The notes: generated by a model not told the origin, from the sequence alone. DNA of 64,000 nucleotides from Cryobacterium psychrotolerans (GCF_900101115.1 NZ_FNFU01000001.1:309715-373714), one strand, 5' to 3'. Positions 27,597-34,839 are shown, numbered from the stretch's first letter. Numbers and translations: made by a program.

Positions 27597-27632
27597 TACC
27601 CCTAGGGGTAATTTGTATACCCCTGGGGGTAT
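27597..27632. promoter_or_regulatory. pair of CstR/CsoR-type operators upstream of trxA
   Basis: Site 1 is TACCCCTAGGGGTA (27597-27610), a perfect palindrome. Site 2 is ATACCCCTGGGGGTAT (27617-27632), with one mismatch. Their centres are 21 bp apart, two helical turns. Both lie inside or across the last codons and stop of the MFS gene, and directly in front of trxA. Confidence 0.8.
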
Positions 27633-28885
27633 CGAAGGCGCAGGGCGGACCACGCCATCACGACGGCGACCATGGCCATGGCGGCGAGCCCCAGGCCGGA
27701 GTAGCCCGCCACCGCGAGGATGGGGCCGGCCAGCGCCCCGCCGAGCGCCCCGGCCGCGTTCATCGACAGATCCGAGAACCCTTGGAGCGGCGAGCGGTCG
27801 TGCACGTCGACCGCCTCGGCCACGAGAGCGGAGCCGGCGACCACGGATGCCGACCAGCCCAGGCCGAGGAAGATGAGGCAGATCGTCATGGCGGTCTGGG
27901 AGCCGTCGCCGAGCCAGGCGATGGTCAGCGCCGTGAGCAGCATCGCCTGGCCGCCGAGGATGACCGGCAGCCGTCCGACGCGGTCGGAGAGCCAGCCGAA
28001 GACGGGGGAGAGGGCGTACATTCCGGCCACGTGCAGGCTGATCGTCAGGCCGACGATGGTCAGTGTTGCCCCGTGGTCTCGCAGGTGCACCGGGGCCATC
28101 GACATCAGCGCCACCATCGTGGCGTGGCTGAGGGCGATCACGGCCACGGCGTAGCGCGCCGGCGAGTTGCTGCGGATGATGGCCAGGCCGCCCCGGCGCA
28201 GCCGAGGGGTGAGGCTGATGGCGCGGCCTGCGAGTGCGGTGAGGAGGGGGTCGGGCCGCAGTCCGAGCGCGTAGACGACGGAGGCGGCGACCGTGGCCAG
28301 GAGCGAGAAGGCGAAGGCACCGGTCATGGCCGGAAGCCCGACCACGGCGCCGAGGGCCTCGCCCGGTCCGAACAGGTTCGGACCCAGCACGGCGCCGATC
28401 GTCGTTGACCAGACCACGAGGGACAGGTCCCGGGCTCGGAATCGGGAGCCGGCGAGGTCGGTCGCGGCGAAGCGCGCCTGGAGGTTCGTGGCCGATCCGG
28501 CTCCCAGAAGCATGAGGGCCAGGAGGAGGAGCGGGAAGAGATCGAGGGCGGCCGCGCTGATCGCGAGCACGGCTCCGCTGCCCGCGATGAGGGATCCGGT
28601 CGCCAGTGATACCCGTCGGCCCCTGGCCTGGGCCAGACGGGCGAGAGGCACGGCGACGAAGGCCGCACCGAGGGTGCTCATGGTCGCGGCCATGCCGGAC
28701 CAGGCGCTCGAACCCGACAGGTCCGCGGCGAGCAGGGCGCCGAGCGACAGGGTCGCCCCCATGCCGATTCCGCCGAGGATCTGCCCGGCGACGAGCACCC
28801 GGACGACCCGCTTTTGGAGCACGGAGTCCCGCTCGTCGTCGACGGGGGGCACGCCGACGAGGGGAGGGCGCTCGTCATTGCTCAC
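27602..28885 (-). CDS. MFS transporter in the persulfide-type cluster
   Basis: About 427 residues from the GTG at 28885; a TTG at 28897 is an alternative. Twelve hydrophobic segments with the MFS motif A region LARLAQARGRRVSLATG between helices 2 and 3, and a second copy-like GWLSDRVGRLPVILGG in the C-terminal half. Drug/proton-antiporter-like; substrate unknown, possibly a sulfur compound by context. The final codons (TNYP, stop) are formed by the operator pair in front of trxA. It lies 25 bp downstream of the regulator gene on the same strand. Confidence 0.85.
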   Translation of the reverse strand: MSNDERPPLVGVPPVDDERDSVLQKRVVRVLVAGQILGGIGMGATLSLGALLAADLSGSSAWSGMAATMSTLGAAFVAVPLARLAQARGRRVSLATGSLIAGSGAVLAISAAALDLFPLLLLALMLLGAGSATNLQARFAATDLAGSRFRARDLSLVVWSTTIGAVLGPNLFGPGEALGAVVGLPAMTGAFAFSLLATVAASVVYALGLRPDPLLTALAGRAISLTPRLRRGGLAIIRSNSPARYAVAVIALSHATMVALMSMAPVHLRDHGATLTIVGLTISLHVAGMYALSPVFGWLSDRVGRLPVILGGQAMLLTALTIAWLGDGSQTAMTICLIFLGLGWSASVVAGSALVAEAVDVHDRSPLQGFSDLSMNAAGALGGALAGPILAVAGYSGLGLAAMAMVAVVMAWSALRLRYPQGYTNYP

Positions 28886-28910
28886 AGATGGACTCAAAGA
28901 TGAACGCGGA

Positions 28911-29195
28911 TCAGGCGAGGGAGAGGAAGAGCTTCTCGAGTTCGTTGACGTTGAGCTGCTTGGCCTCGCCGTCGGATCCGGTGTCGATCAGGCAATCCTT
29001 CATGGCGGTGGAAATGATGGTGAAGCCGGCGCGATCGATGGCACTGGAAACAGCGGCCAGCTGGGTGACCACGGCTCGGCAGTCGGCGCCGGATTCGACG
29101 GCCGCGATGACGGCGCCGAGTTGTCCCTGCGCGCGCTTGAGGCGGTTGAGTGTCTTGCGAATGTCGTCACTGGGGTGAGTTGCTGCTGCAGCCAT
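28911..29195 (-). CDS. cstR: CsoR/CstR-family transcriptional repressor, persulfide-sensor type
   Basis: 94 residues from the ATG at 29195; a GTG at 29201 is an alternative. All-helical DUF156 fold: LNRLKRAQGQLGAVIAAVES is helix 1-2. The two sensing cysteines are C39 (GADCRAVV) and C68 (MKDCL), spaced 29 as in the family. The copper-ligand histidine of CsoR, four residues before the second cysteine, is alanine here. This fits CstR, which forms di- or trisulfide cross-links between the cysteines, rather than a Cu(I) sensor. Naming is by analogy. It probably binds the five palindromes nearby. Confidence 0.85.
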   Translation of the reverse strand: MAAAATHPSDDIRKTLNRLKRAQGQLGAVIAAVESGADCRAVVTQLAAVSSAIDRAGFTIISTAMKDCLIDTGSDGEAKQLNVNELEKLFLSLA

Positions 29196-29316
29196 AATCA
29201 CGCCACCATACCCTTTCGGATGCCATCGTCGGGTCGGGTAAGCGTCTTGCCGGGTAATCCCAGCCGGTGACGCTCTGATCCGTGCCGTGCGCGCCGCGGG
29301 CTTGCCTTGCGCCGAT

Positions 29317-29352
29317 ATACCCCTTAGGGTATCAGAATACCCGTCGGGGTAT
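29317..29352. promoter_or_regulatory. pair of CstR/CsoR-type operators in the divergent promoter
   Basis: ATACCCCTTAGGGTAT (29317-29332) and ATACCCGTCGGGGTAT (29337-29352) have centres 20 bp apart. They sit between the repressor gene (leftward) and the membrane-protein operon (rightward, from 29407), so both could be controlled, including autoregulation. Confidence 0.82.
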
Positions 29353-29406
29353 CAAGCAACAACAGGGGCCGTCAGCCGGCCCCCGCAGCGGATGAGGTCC
29401 AGGCGA

Positions 29407-30009
29407 ATGCAGAGCGCTCCAGCGAAGCCATCCCCTGGCATCGCGGCCCGACTCAACGGAGTCGCCCGCGGGTTCGGCGTCGCCGGCGGAGAGCTTCGGC
29501 GCTGGCCTGCTCGTCGCTGGTGGGTGGCCCTCGGCACTGCGGCGTTCACCATCGTCTTCATCGCGATTCCGACCGACCTGATCGATACGCCCTTCTTCGC
29601 GCGTGAGGTCCCGCCGACCGTGTGGTCCTGGCCCGTTCTGCTCGTCAGCGCGGTCCTGGCCGGCCTCGTCACGGCCACCTACATCGCCCACCCTGACGGC
29701 GCCGCGCCGAGCCGCGCCGTGGGGCGCCTGGGAATGACCGGCTGGGTTGTGACCTTCTTCGCGGTGGGCTGCCCGGTCTGCAACAAGCTCGTGCTCCTGG
29801 CGCTGGGCACGACCGGCGCGATGCAGTTCTTCGAACCGGTGCAGCCCTACCTCGCGGCCGCCTCCATCATCCTGCTCGGCTGGGCACTGTACGCCCGGCT
29901 CACCCGCGAAAACTCCTGCCGGTTGCCCGCCCGCCGGGCAGCGGACGCAGCGATCCCGGCCGACGCCGCCGTCACCGGCCGCACCGAGGCAACCGATCGT
30001 GTTCGCTGA
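29407..30009 (+). CDS. membrane protein with CPVC motif
   Basis: 200 residues from the ATG at 29407; the open frame upstream crosses the operators and is rejected. A basic N-terminus is followed by about four membrane segments: VALGTAAFTIVFIAIPTDL, WPVLLVSAVLAGLVTATYIA, MTGWVVTFFAVGCPVCNKLVLLAL and YLAAASIILLGWALYARL. A CPVC pair (C122, C125) lies in the third. A CxxC inside a membrane helix suggests thiol/disulfide or persulfide relay, or soft-metal handling; no family was recognised. First gene of a three-gene operon with overlapping starts, behind two CstR-type operators. Confidence 0.78.
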   Translation: MQSAPAKPSPGIAARLNGVARGFGVAGGELRRWPARRWWVALGTAAFTIVFIAIPTDLIDTPFFAREVPPTVWSWPVLLVSAVLAGLVTATYIAHPDGAAPSRAVGRLGMTGWVVTFFAVGCPVCNKLVLLALGTTGAMQFFEPVQPYLAAASIILLGWALYARLTRENSCRLPARRAADAAIPADAAVTGRTEATDRVR

Positions 30010-30511
30010 CCTCATCCTGTGGCCGAGGCGACGCCGGCTGATCGCCGCCGGCGCCGCCGCTGCGGCTTTTGTGGTCATCGCGCTCGCCTCCGGCCTGCTC
30101 GGCATCGGCGTCGCCGGACCCTGGTGGTCGTACGCGTTCGCGGCGATCGGATCCGGCCTGATCGGCCTGGTTGTCGCCAGCTACTTCGGAGCCCCGATCG
30201 GCGCCGAGGCGACCCTGTGCGACACCCGCTGGCCCGTTCTCGGCCTGGTCGCGCTGTACCTGGCGACGGATGTCGCATCCCTCGAGCCCGTGCTGACTGG
30301 CGCCGTTCGCCCCGTGGTGGCACTCGCCGCCCTTGCCCTGCTCGTCTGGGCCCTGCGCGAACGGCTCGAGAGCGAGCGCGAGGCGAACGCGGCAGAGCCC
30401 GGCGCCGACGGCGTCGTGTGCACCACCTGCCGGCCACTGTTTCCCCGATCGTCCGCCACCTCAGGCGGTCTTCCCCGCGCCACCCCCACGACCGAAGAGA
30501 GTTCCAGATGA
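29999..30511 (+). CDS. membrane protein with C-terminal CTTC motif
   Basis: 170 residues, GTG start overlapping the end of the previous gene. About four hydrophobic segments (LIAAGAAAAAFVVIALASGLL, WWSYAFAAIGSGLIGLVVASYF, WPVLGLVALYLATDVA, VVALAALALLVWAL). A conserved-looking cysteine in ATLCDTRWP is followed by a soluble tail with VVCTTCRP (C141, C144). The tail is probably on the same side as the CPVC motif of its partner, allowing thiol exchange. Not recognised. Its stop overlaps the rhodanese start (ATGA). Confidence 0.75.
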   Translation: MFADLILWPRRRRLIAAGAAAAAFVVIALASGLLGIGVAGPWWSYAFAAIGSGLIGLVVASYFGAPIGAEATLCDTRWPVLGLVALYLATDVASLEPVLTGAVRPVVALAALALLVWALRERLESEREANAAEPGADGVVCTTCRPLFPRSSATSGGLPRATPTTEESSR

Positions 30512-30882
30512 AGAAAACCCTTGCCGCCCTCGCCCTCGCCTTGACCGCCGTCTTCGGGCTGGCCGCCTGCTCAGCGCCGGCGGCAGAACCGACCATCGCG
30601 GTGACCGCCGACACGGTCGTCGTCGATGTCCGCACCAGCGACGAGTACAACGCGGGCCACCTCGAGGGTGCCGTCAACATCGACGTGCAGGCGCCCGACT
30701 TCGACAGCCTCGTCTCCGAGCTTCCGGCCGACGGCGAGTACGTCGTCTACTGCGCTTCCGGGAACCGGTCGTCGGCTGCGGTCGCGCGCATGGAAGGCCT
30801 CGGCTTCACGAACGTCACCGACGCCGGAGGCATCTCCGAGGCCGGCGGGTCGACCGGGCTCGAGACGGTCACGACCCCGTAA
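30508..30882 (+). CDS. rhodanese-domain lipoprotein
   Basis: 124 residues. Lipoprotein signal with lipobox LAAC (C21), so it is anchored outside the membrane. A single rhodanese domain follows: VVVDVRTSDEYNAGHLEGAVN and the active-site loop VYCASGNRSS with C82. It would transfer sulfane sulfur on the extracytoplasmic face, possibly to or from the two CxxC membrane proteins encoded upstream with overlapping genes. A longer reading from 30019 is only the out-of-frame shadow of the previous gene. Confidence 0.9.
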   Translation: MKKTLAALALALTAVFGLAACSAPAAEPTIAVTADTVVVDVRTSDEYNAGHLEGAVNIDVQAPDFDSLVSELPADGEYVVYCASGNRSSAAVARMEGLGFTNVTDAGGISEAGGSTGLETVTTP

Positions 30883-30902
30883 CCGGCTCGCCGGATGTCC
30901 GT

Positions 30903-30970
30903 CGAGTTTGGCGGTTTCGGCCGAGCTTGACCGGTGCGCCTGCCAAACTCGACCGGAACGGTCAAACTCG
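30903..30970. repeat. palindromic repeat family A, copy 3
   Basis: Arms 30903-30925 and 30948-30970 pair with three mismatches and share CGAGTTTG...TTCCGGTCGAG words with copies 1 and 2. Between the convergent rhodanese and LysR-type genes. Probable terminator. Confidence 0.7.
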
Positions 30971-30987
30971 GCGCCGGCGGCCGGCTG

Positions 30988-31344
30988 CTAGCGCGACTGG
31001 CGGCGCTTCCCGGGGCGGGTCTGGCCCTTGACGTCGGGCGTGCGCCCCTTGCCCTTGGACGCCTTCGCCTTGCCCCCGGCCTTCTGCACCGGCGGCGCCT
31101 GGGCCGGCGCCGGGGCGGGGGCGGCGGCAATTTCCCGCCGGGCGGTGGCCAGGAACGCCACACCCTCGTCGGTGAGCGTGGTGGTCTCCGCCGTGCGGTC
31201 GAAGAGGGGATAGCCGAGTTCGGCTTCCAGCGCCCGGACCGACGCGCTCACCGTCATCCGCGAGACATCGAGGGTCTCCGCGGCGCGAGCGAAGTGCTTC
31301 TCCTCGGCGGCGGCGACGAAGAGCCGGAGTAGGGAGATGTCCAC
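30988..31344 (-). CDS. stand-alone LysR-type DNA-binding domain with basic tail
   Basis: 118 residues, GTG start. Residues 1-62 are a complete LysR winged helix-turn-helix (LLRLFVAAAEEKHFARAAETL, MTVSASVRALEAELGYPLFDR). Instead of the usual 220-residue effector domain there is an Ala/Pro linker (PAPAPAQAPP) and a Lys/Arg-rich tail (KAGGKAKASKGKGR). It could be a nucleoid-associated or co-inducer-independent regulator. The frame ends naturally, so this is not an obvious truncation. Confidence 0.82.
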   Translation of the reverse strand: MDISLLRLFVAAAEEKHFARAAETLDVSRMTVSASVRALEAELGYPLFDRTAETTTLTDEGVAFLATARREIAAAPAPAPAQAPPVQKAGGKAKASKGKGRTPDVKGQTRPGKRRQSR

Positions 31345-31436
31345 GGAGCGCCTTTCGTAAAGCCCGCGGGATTCGCGGTCGACTCCTCAGGGTACGCGCC
31401 GCGGCGGCCGCCCGCGAAGCGTGCTGGCTCCGGCCC

Positions 31437-31481
31437 GTGGAGTTCCAGCCCGTGCAGTTCCAGCCCTTGGAGTTCCGGCTC
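31437..31481 (+). repeat. 15-bp tandem repeat, three copies
   Basis: GTGGAGTTCCAGCCC, GTGCAGTTCCAGCCC and TTGGAGTTCCGGCTC follow each other without gaps, just upstream of the Lon-N-domain gene. The 15-bp unit keeps a reading frame (five residues per unit), so it would be translated if the gene's upstream GTG at 31421 were used. Confidence 0.75.
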
Positions 31482-31501
31482 GAGCGTGGTTCGCTGGGCA
31501 G

Positions 31502-32131
31502 GTGACCACGCTGCCGATGTTCCCGCTGGGATCCGTGCTGTTTCCGCATATGCCGCTGCAGCTGCGCGTGTTCGAGGACCGTTACCTGGTCATGTTGTCC
31601 CGGATCCTCGAATCGGACCCGGCCGAGTTCGGCGTCGTCCTGATCGAACGGGGCCAGGAAACGGGCGGCGGGGAACAACGGTTCCGCCACGGAACCCTGG
31701 CCCGGATCGTGCAGATGGTGGCGCCGGAAGGATTCGTCGGCCTGGTCGCGCAGGGCGGGCGCCGGTTCGAGGTGATCGACTGGCTGGAGGAAGATCCGTA
31801 CCCCCAGGCCGAGGTGCAGGAGCTGGCCGAGCTCGTCTGGGACGATCGGCTGCTGCCGCTGCGGGAACGCGCCGAGCGGGAGGTGCGGCGCGCCCTGGCC
31901 AGGGCGAGCGAGTTCAGCGACCAGCTGTGGCCTCCGGACGTTGAGCTCTCCGGCGACCCGGCCGCGGCCGCATGGCAGCTCGCGGGGATCGCTCCACTGG
32001 GTCCCCTGGACCAGGTCTCGCTGCTGCGCTCGGCGACGATGGAGCAGCTCCTCGATTCGGTGATCGAATACACCGCCGCGCTGGGCGAGGCCTTTCCGGA
32101 CGAGTGGCCGGAGGAGGACGACGACCAGTGA
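31502..32131 (+). CDS. LON peptidase substrate-binding domain protein
   Basis: 209 residues from the GTG at 31502 (a GTG at 31421 gives an extra 27 repeat-derived residues). The start TTLPMFPLGSVLFPHMPLQLRVFEDRY and RRFEVIDWLEEDPYPQAEVQEL are the Lon N-terminal (LAN) domain; no protease or ATPase part is present, as usual for these stand-alone proteins. Ends in an acidic tail (PEEDDDQ). It probably binds unfolded protein or another partner. Twelve bases before the ABC-F gene, so probably co-transcribed. Confidence 0.88.
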   Translation: MTTLPMFPLGSVLFPHMPLQLRVFEDRYLVMLSRILESDPAEFGVVLIERGQETGGGEQRFRHGTLARIVQMVAPEGFVGLVAQGGRRFEVIDWLEEDPYPQAEVQELAELVWDDRLLPLRERAEREVRRALARASEFSDQLWPPDVELSGDPAAAAWQLAGIAPLGPLDQVSLLRSATMEQLLDSVIEYTAALGEAFPDEWPEEDDDQ

Positions 32132-32143
32132 GAACATTGGAGG

Positions 32144-33808
32144 ATGACCGCAACACTCGTGGCCAAGGGCCTGGCCGGCGGGTACGCGCACCGCACGCTC
32201 TTTGAGTCCCTCGACCTCACGGTCGCCCCCGGCGATGTGGTGGGCGTCGTCGGTGTCAACGGGTCCGGCAAATCCACCCTGCTCCGGCTGCTCGGCCGAA
32301 TCCTCGAACCGCAGGCGGGCACGGTCAGCCTCTCCCCGGCCGATGCGTTCATCGGCTGGCTGCCGCAGGAGCACGAACGCGTCGCCGGCGAGAGCATTGC
32401 CGGCTACATCGCCCGCCGCACCGGATGCGCCGCAGCCACACTCGAGATGAACGCGGCGGCCTCCGCCCTCGGCGACGCCGACCCGCGAGCCGACGCCCCC
32501 GACCCCGCCGATGTGTACTCGAGCGCCCTCGATCGCTGGCTCGCCAGCGGCGCCGCGGACCTCGACGAGCGGCTGCCGATCGTGCTCGCCGAACTCGGGC
32601 TGGAACTGGGAGGGCACCTCGCCGCGGACGCCCTGATGACGTCGCTGTCCGGCGGACAGGCCGCCCGCGTCGGCCTCGCCGCCCTGCTGCTCTCCCGATT
32701 CGACATCGTTCTGCTCGACGAGCCGACCAACGACCTCGACCTCGACGGGCTCGAGCGGCTCGAGGCCTTCGTGCGCGGACTCCGTGGCGGCGTCGTGCTC
32801 GTCAGCCACGACCGCGAGTTCCTGGCCCGCTGCGTGACCCGCGTGCTCGAACTCGACCTGGCCCAGGGTGCGAATCGGCTGTTCGGCGGCGGGTACGACT
32901 CCTACCTGGCGGAGCGTGAAACCGAGCGCCGTCACAAACGGGAGCACTACGACGAGTTCGCCGAGAAGAAGGCCGACCTCGTCGGCCGGGCGCGGACCCA
33001 GCGGGAATGGTCCAGCCAGGGCGTTCGGAATGCCATGAAGAAGGCGCCGGACAACGACAAGATCCGACGCAAGGCATCCGCCGAGTCCAGTGAGAAGCAA
33101 GCGCAGAAGGTGCGCCAGATGGAAAGCCGCATCGCCCGGCTGGAGGAGGTCGACGAGCCGCGCAAGGAATGGCAGCTGGAGTTCACCATCGGCGCGGCCC
33201 CTCGCTCGAGTGCCGTGGTTTCCACCCTCGGCCACGCCGTGCTGCGCCAGGGCGGCTTCACCCTCGGCCCCGTGACGGTGCAGGTCAACGCGGGGGAGCG
33301 CATCGGGATCACCGGCCCCAACGGGGCGGGCAAGTCGACCCTGCTGCGCGCCCTCCTCGGCCGGCAGGTGCCGGACGAAGGCACCGCGAGTCTCGGCGCC
33401 AACGTCGCGATCGGCGAGATCGACCAGGCCCGCACCCTTCTCGCCGGGGCCCGGCCGCTCGCGGAGACCTTCGAGGGCCTCGTGCCCGACCTGTCCTCGG
33501 CCGAGGCCCGCACGCTGCTGGCCAAGTTCGGGCTGAAGGCCGACCACGTCAATCGCCCCGTCGACGAGCTGTCGCCGGGGGAGCGCACCCGCGCCGCGCT
33601 GGCCCTGCTGCAGGCGCGGGGCGTCAACCTGCTGGTCCTCGACGAACCCACGAACCACCTCGACCTGGCCGCCATCGAGCAGCTCGAACAGGCCCTCGCC
33701 TCCTACGAGGGCACGCTGCTACTGGTCACTCACGACCGTCGGATGCTCGAAAACGTCAGCATCGACCGCCGCTGGAGCGTCGAGGCGGGCCGCCTGAGCG
33801 AGTCGTAG
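32144..33808 (+). CDS. ABC-F family ATPase
   Basis: 554 residues with two ABC domains and no membrane segment. Walker A: VNGSGKSTLL and PNGAGKSTLL; signatures LSGGQAARVGLA and LSPGERTRAALA; Walker B LLDEPTNDLDLDGL and LVLDEPTNHLDLAAI. A charged linker (about residues 255-345, DNDKIRRKASAESSEKQAQKV) between the domains is the P-site tRNA interaction motif region. ABC-F proteins act on the ribosome; some protect it from antibiotics. The subclass is not determined. Confidence 0.93.
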   Translation: MTATLVAKGLAGGYAHRTLFESLDLTVAPGDVVGVVGVNGSGKSTLLRLLGRILEPQAGTVSLSPADAFIGWLPQEHERVAGESIAGYIARRTGCAAATLEMNAAASALGDADPRADAPDPADVYSSALDRWLASGAADLDERLPIVLAELGLELGGHLAADALMTSLSGGQAARVGLAALLLSRFDIVLLDEPTNDLDLDGLERLEAFVRGLRGGVVLVSHDREFLARCVTRVLELDLAQGANRLFGGGYDSYLAERETERRHKREHYDEFAEKKADLVGRARTQREWSSQGVRNAMKKAPDNDKIRRKASAESSEKQAQKVRQMESRIARLEEVDEPRKEWQLEFTIGAAPRSSAVVSTLGHAVLRQGGFTLGPVTVQVNAGERIGITGPNGAGKSTLLRALLGRQVPDEGTASLGANVAIGEIDQARTLLAGARPLAETFEGLVPDLSSAEARTLLAKFGLKADHVNRPVDELSPGERTRAALALLQARGVNLLVLDEPTNHLDLAAIEQLEQALASYEGTLLLVTHDRRMLENVSIDRRWSVEAGRLSES

Positions 33809-33937
33809 CGCCGACTGTCGCCCATCCGGAACCGCAACACATGCTCGGCACCGCCGACGTCACGCACGGCCCGATGAAAGACCGGTTTCCTGATTTTGCG
33901 TCAGGTTTTCGTCCGGACTGCAAGATTCCTCTCACCA

Positions 33938-33965
33938 TTGACAGCGCATACATTCTCTCTAGGAT
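33938..33965 (+). promoter_or_regulatory. candidate sigma-70-type promoter
   Basis: TTGACA (33938-33943), 16-bp spacer, TAGGAT (33960-33965). It lies in a less GC-rich 140-bp patch in front of the 70-residue zinc-ribbon-like gene. The remainder of the 229-bp gap after the ABC-F gene shows no gene. Confidence 0.5.
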
Positions 33966-34037
33966 TGGGAAGAATGATCGTCCTGATGCAGGGCTCAGGA
34001 ATGGTCACCCCCACTCACAACGAGAGCGAGAGCCGGC

Positions 34038-34250
34038 ATGAGCTACACCGAATTGCGCTTCGACGACGAGGGAGCCCCGCACCGAACCGAGTACGCGCAG
34101 GCCTTTCCGCCCCTGAGGCTTCTCGACGACAGCGAGATCCCCGCCGGCGGGGAATTGCACTCGGCCCCGCCGTGCGTCGGCTGTTTCCACGCGATGGCCC
34201 CGGTCGGGGCCAGCGGCTGGTGGTGCTACCCGTGCCAGGAATACCAGTAG
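34038..34250 (+). CDS. small protein with CxxC pairs
   Basis: 70 residues. The C-terminal half has CVGC followed 18 residues later by CYPC, a likely zinc ribbon or knuckle, with tryptophans between (GASGWWCYPCQEY). No signal peptide or membrane segment. Not recognised. It has a plausible promoter 70 bp upstream and only a weak ribosome binding site. Its 3' end overlaps, on the opposite strand, the end of the MORN-type pseudogene. Confidence 0.6.
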   Translation: MSYTELRFDDEGAPHRTEYAQAFPPLRLLDDSEIPAGGELHSAPPCVGCFHAMAPVGASGWWCYPCQEYQ

Positions 34251-34497
34251 CCCGTTCCGTTATGTGTCGGGATTCGCCGGAAGGATCGTTTCTTGACCAG
34301 GCGTCCCGCGCGGTCCCAGCTGCGCCAGGCGCCCACCTGTTGACCGCGGTCGAACTCGCCCGATCGCATCAGCGCACCGTCCTGGCGAAACCACTGCCAC
34401 GATCGTGGAGTTCGGTGTCCAGTTCGAAGCCGCACGACTGCACAGACCCGTTTTTATAGAGGCCGGCCCGGGGAACCGGAGCTGTGGATGCCGTCAT
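34226..34497 (-). pseudogene. MORN/YwqK-type small gene with a frameshift
   Basis: Two adjoining frames together read as one small MORN-type protein. From the ATG at 34497 the first frame gives GLYKNGSVQSCGFELDTELHD. After a shift near 34398-34406 the next frame gives WQWFRQDGALMRSGEFDRGQ, then QVGAWRSWDRAGRLVKKRSF. These are successive YwqK/MORN-like repeats (NGSxxSxGxxLDxExHxxWxW). One missing base explains the break. YwqK-family members are annotated as antitoxins or toxin-immunity-like proteins, with weak support. It could also be a sequencing error. Confidence 0.6.
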
Positions 34498-34574
34498 GAC
34501 ACGAGCATGCGCCCGGCGAGCGGTAGGCTGGGACCGCACAAGCCACAACCGAATACCGGGCCAACACGGTCGAT

Positions 34575-34797
34575 ACGGAAGAGTTCGACGTCGCCAGGCG
34601 CGCGAACACCGAAGGAGCAATCCTCCCCGACAATCTCTCAGGTACGCGTACCGCATCGAACTGGCCACTCTGAAAAGTAGCCGCGGCACATACGCGGCTC
34701 GCCCACGGTGAAAGTCACACCCCGCTCGAGGTGCGACGAAGCTCTCAGGCCGGATGACAGAGGGGGAGTTCCCAGCTGGGGTCATCGTCGACCCCAG
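34575..34797 (+). promoter_or_regulatory. tandem glycine riboswitch with expression platform
   Basis: Aptamer 1 spans about 34575-34675: GGAAGAGTT, CACCGAAGGAGCAA, TCTCAGGTA and CTGGCCACTCTG. Aptamer 2 spans about 34700-34766: CACGGTGAAAGTCACACCCC, GCTCTCAGGCC and GACAGAGGGGG. An 8-bp hairpin CTGGGGTC/GACCCCAG (34776-34797) follows, 43 bp before gcvT, and is the likely switch element. Glycine binding would turn on the cleavage system genes. The conserved aptamer words are seen directly; which way it switches is inferred. Confidence 0.93.
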
Positions 34798-34839
34798 CGA
34801 TAATCGCTCGGCCATGCGGCCGACCAATCTGGAGAACTC

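Noticed and set aside
28911..29195. Regulator as a Cu(I)-sensing CsoR with a copper-efflux operon
   Set aside because: The His ligand is replaced by Ala, and no copper ATPase or copper chaperone is nearby, while persulfide enzymes are; copper is less likely, though not excluded.
30962..33658. Leftward open frame of about 900 codons across the LysR, Lon-N and ABC-F genes
   Set aside because: It is antisense to well-supported genes and has the low-complexity Arg/Gly/Val composition of a high-GC shadow frame; no domain is seen except the short true LysR-type gene in a different frame.
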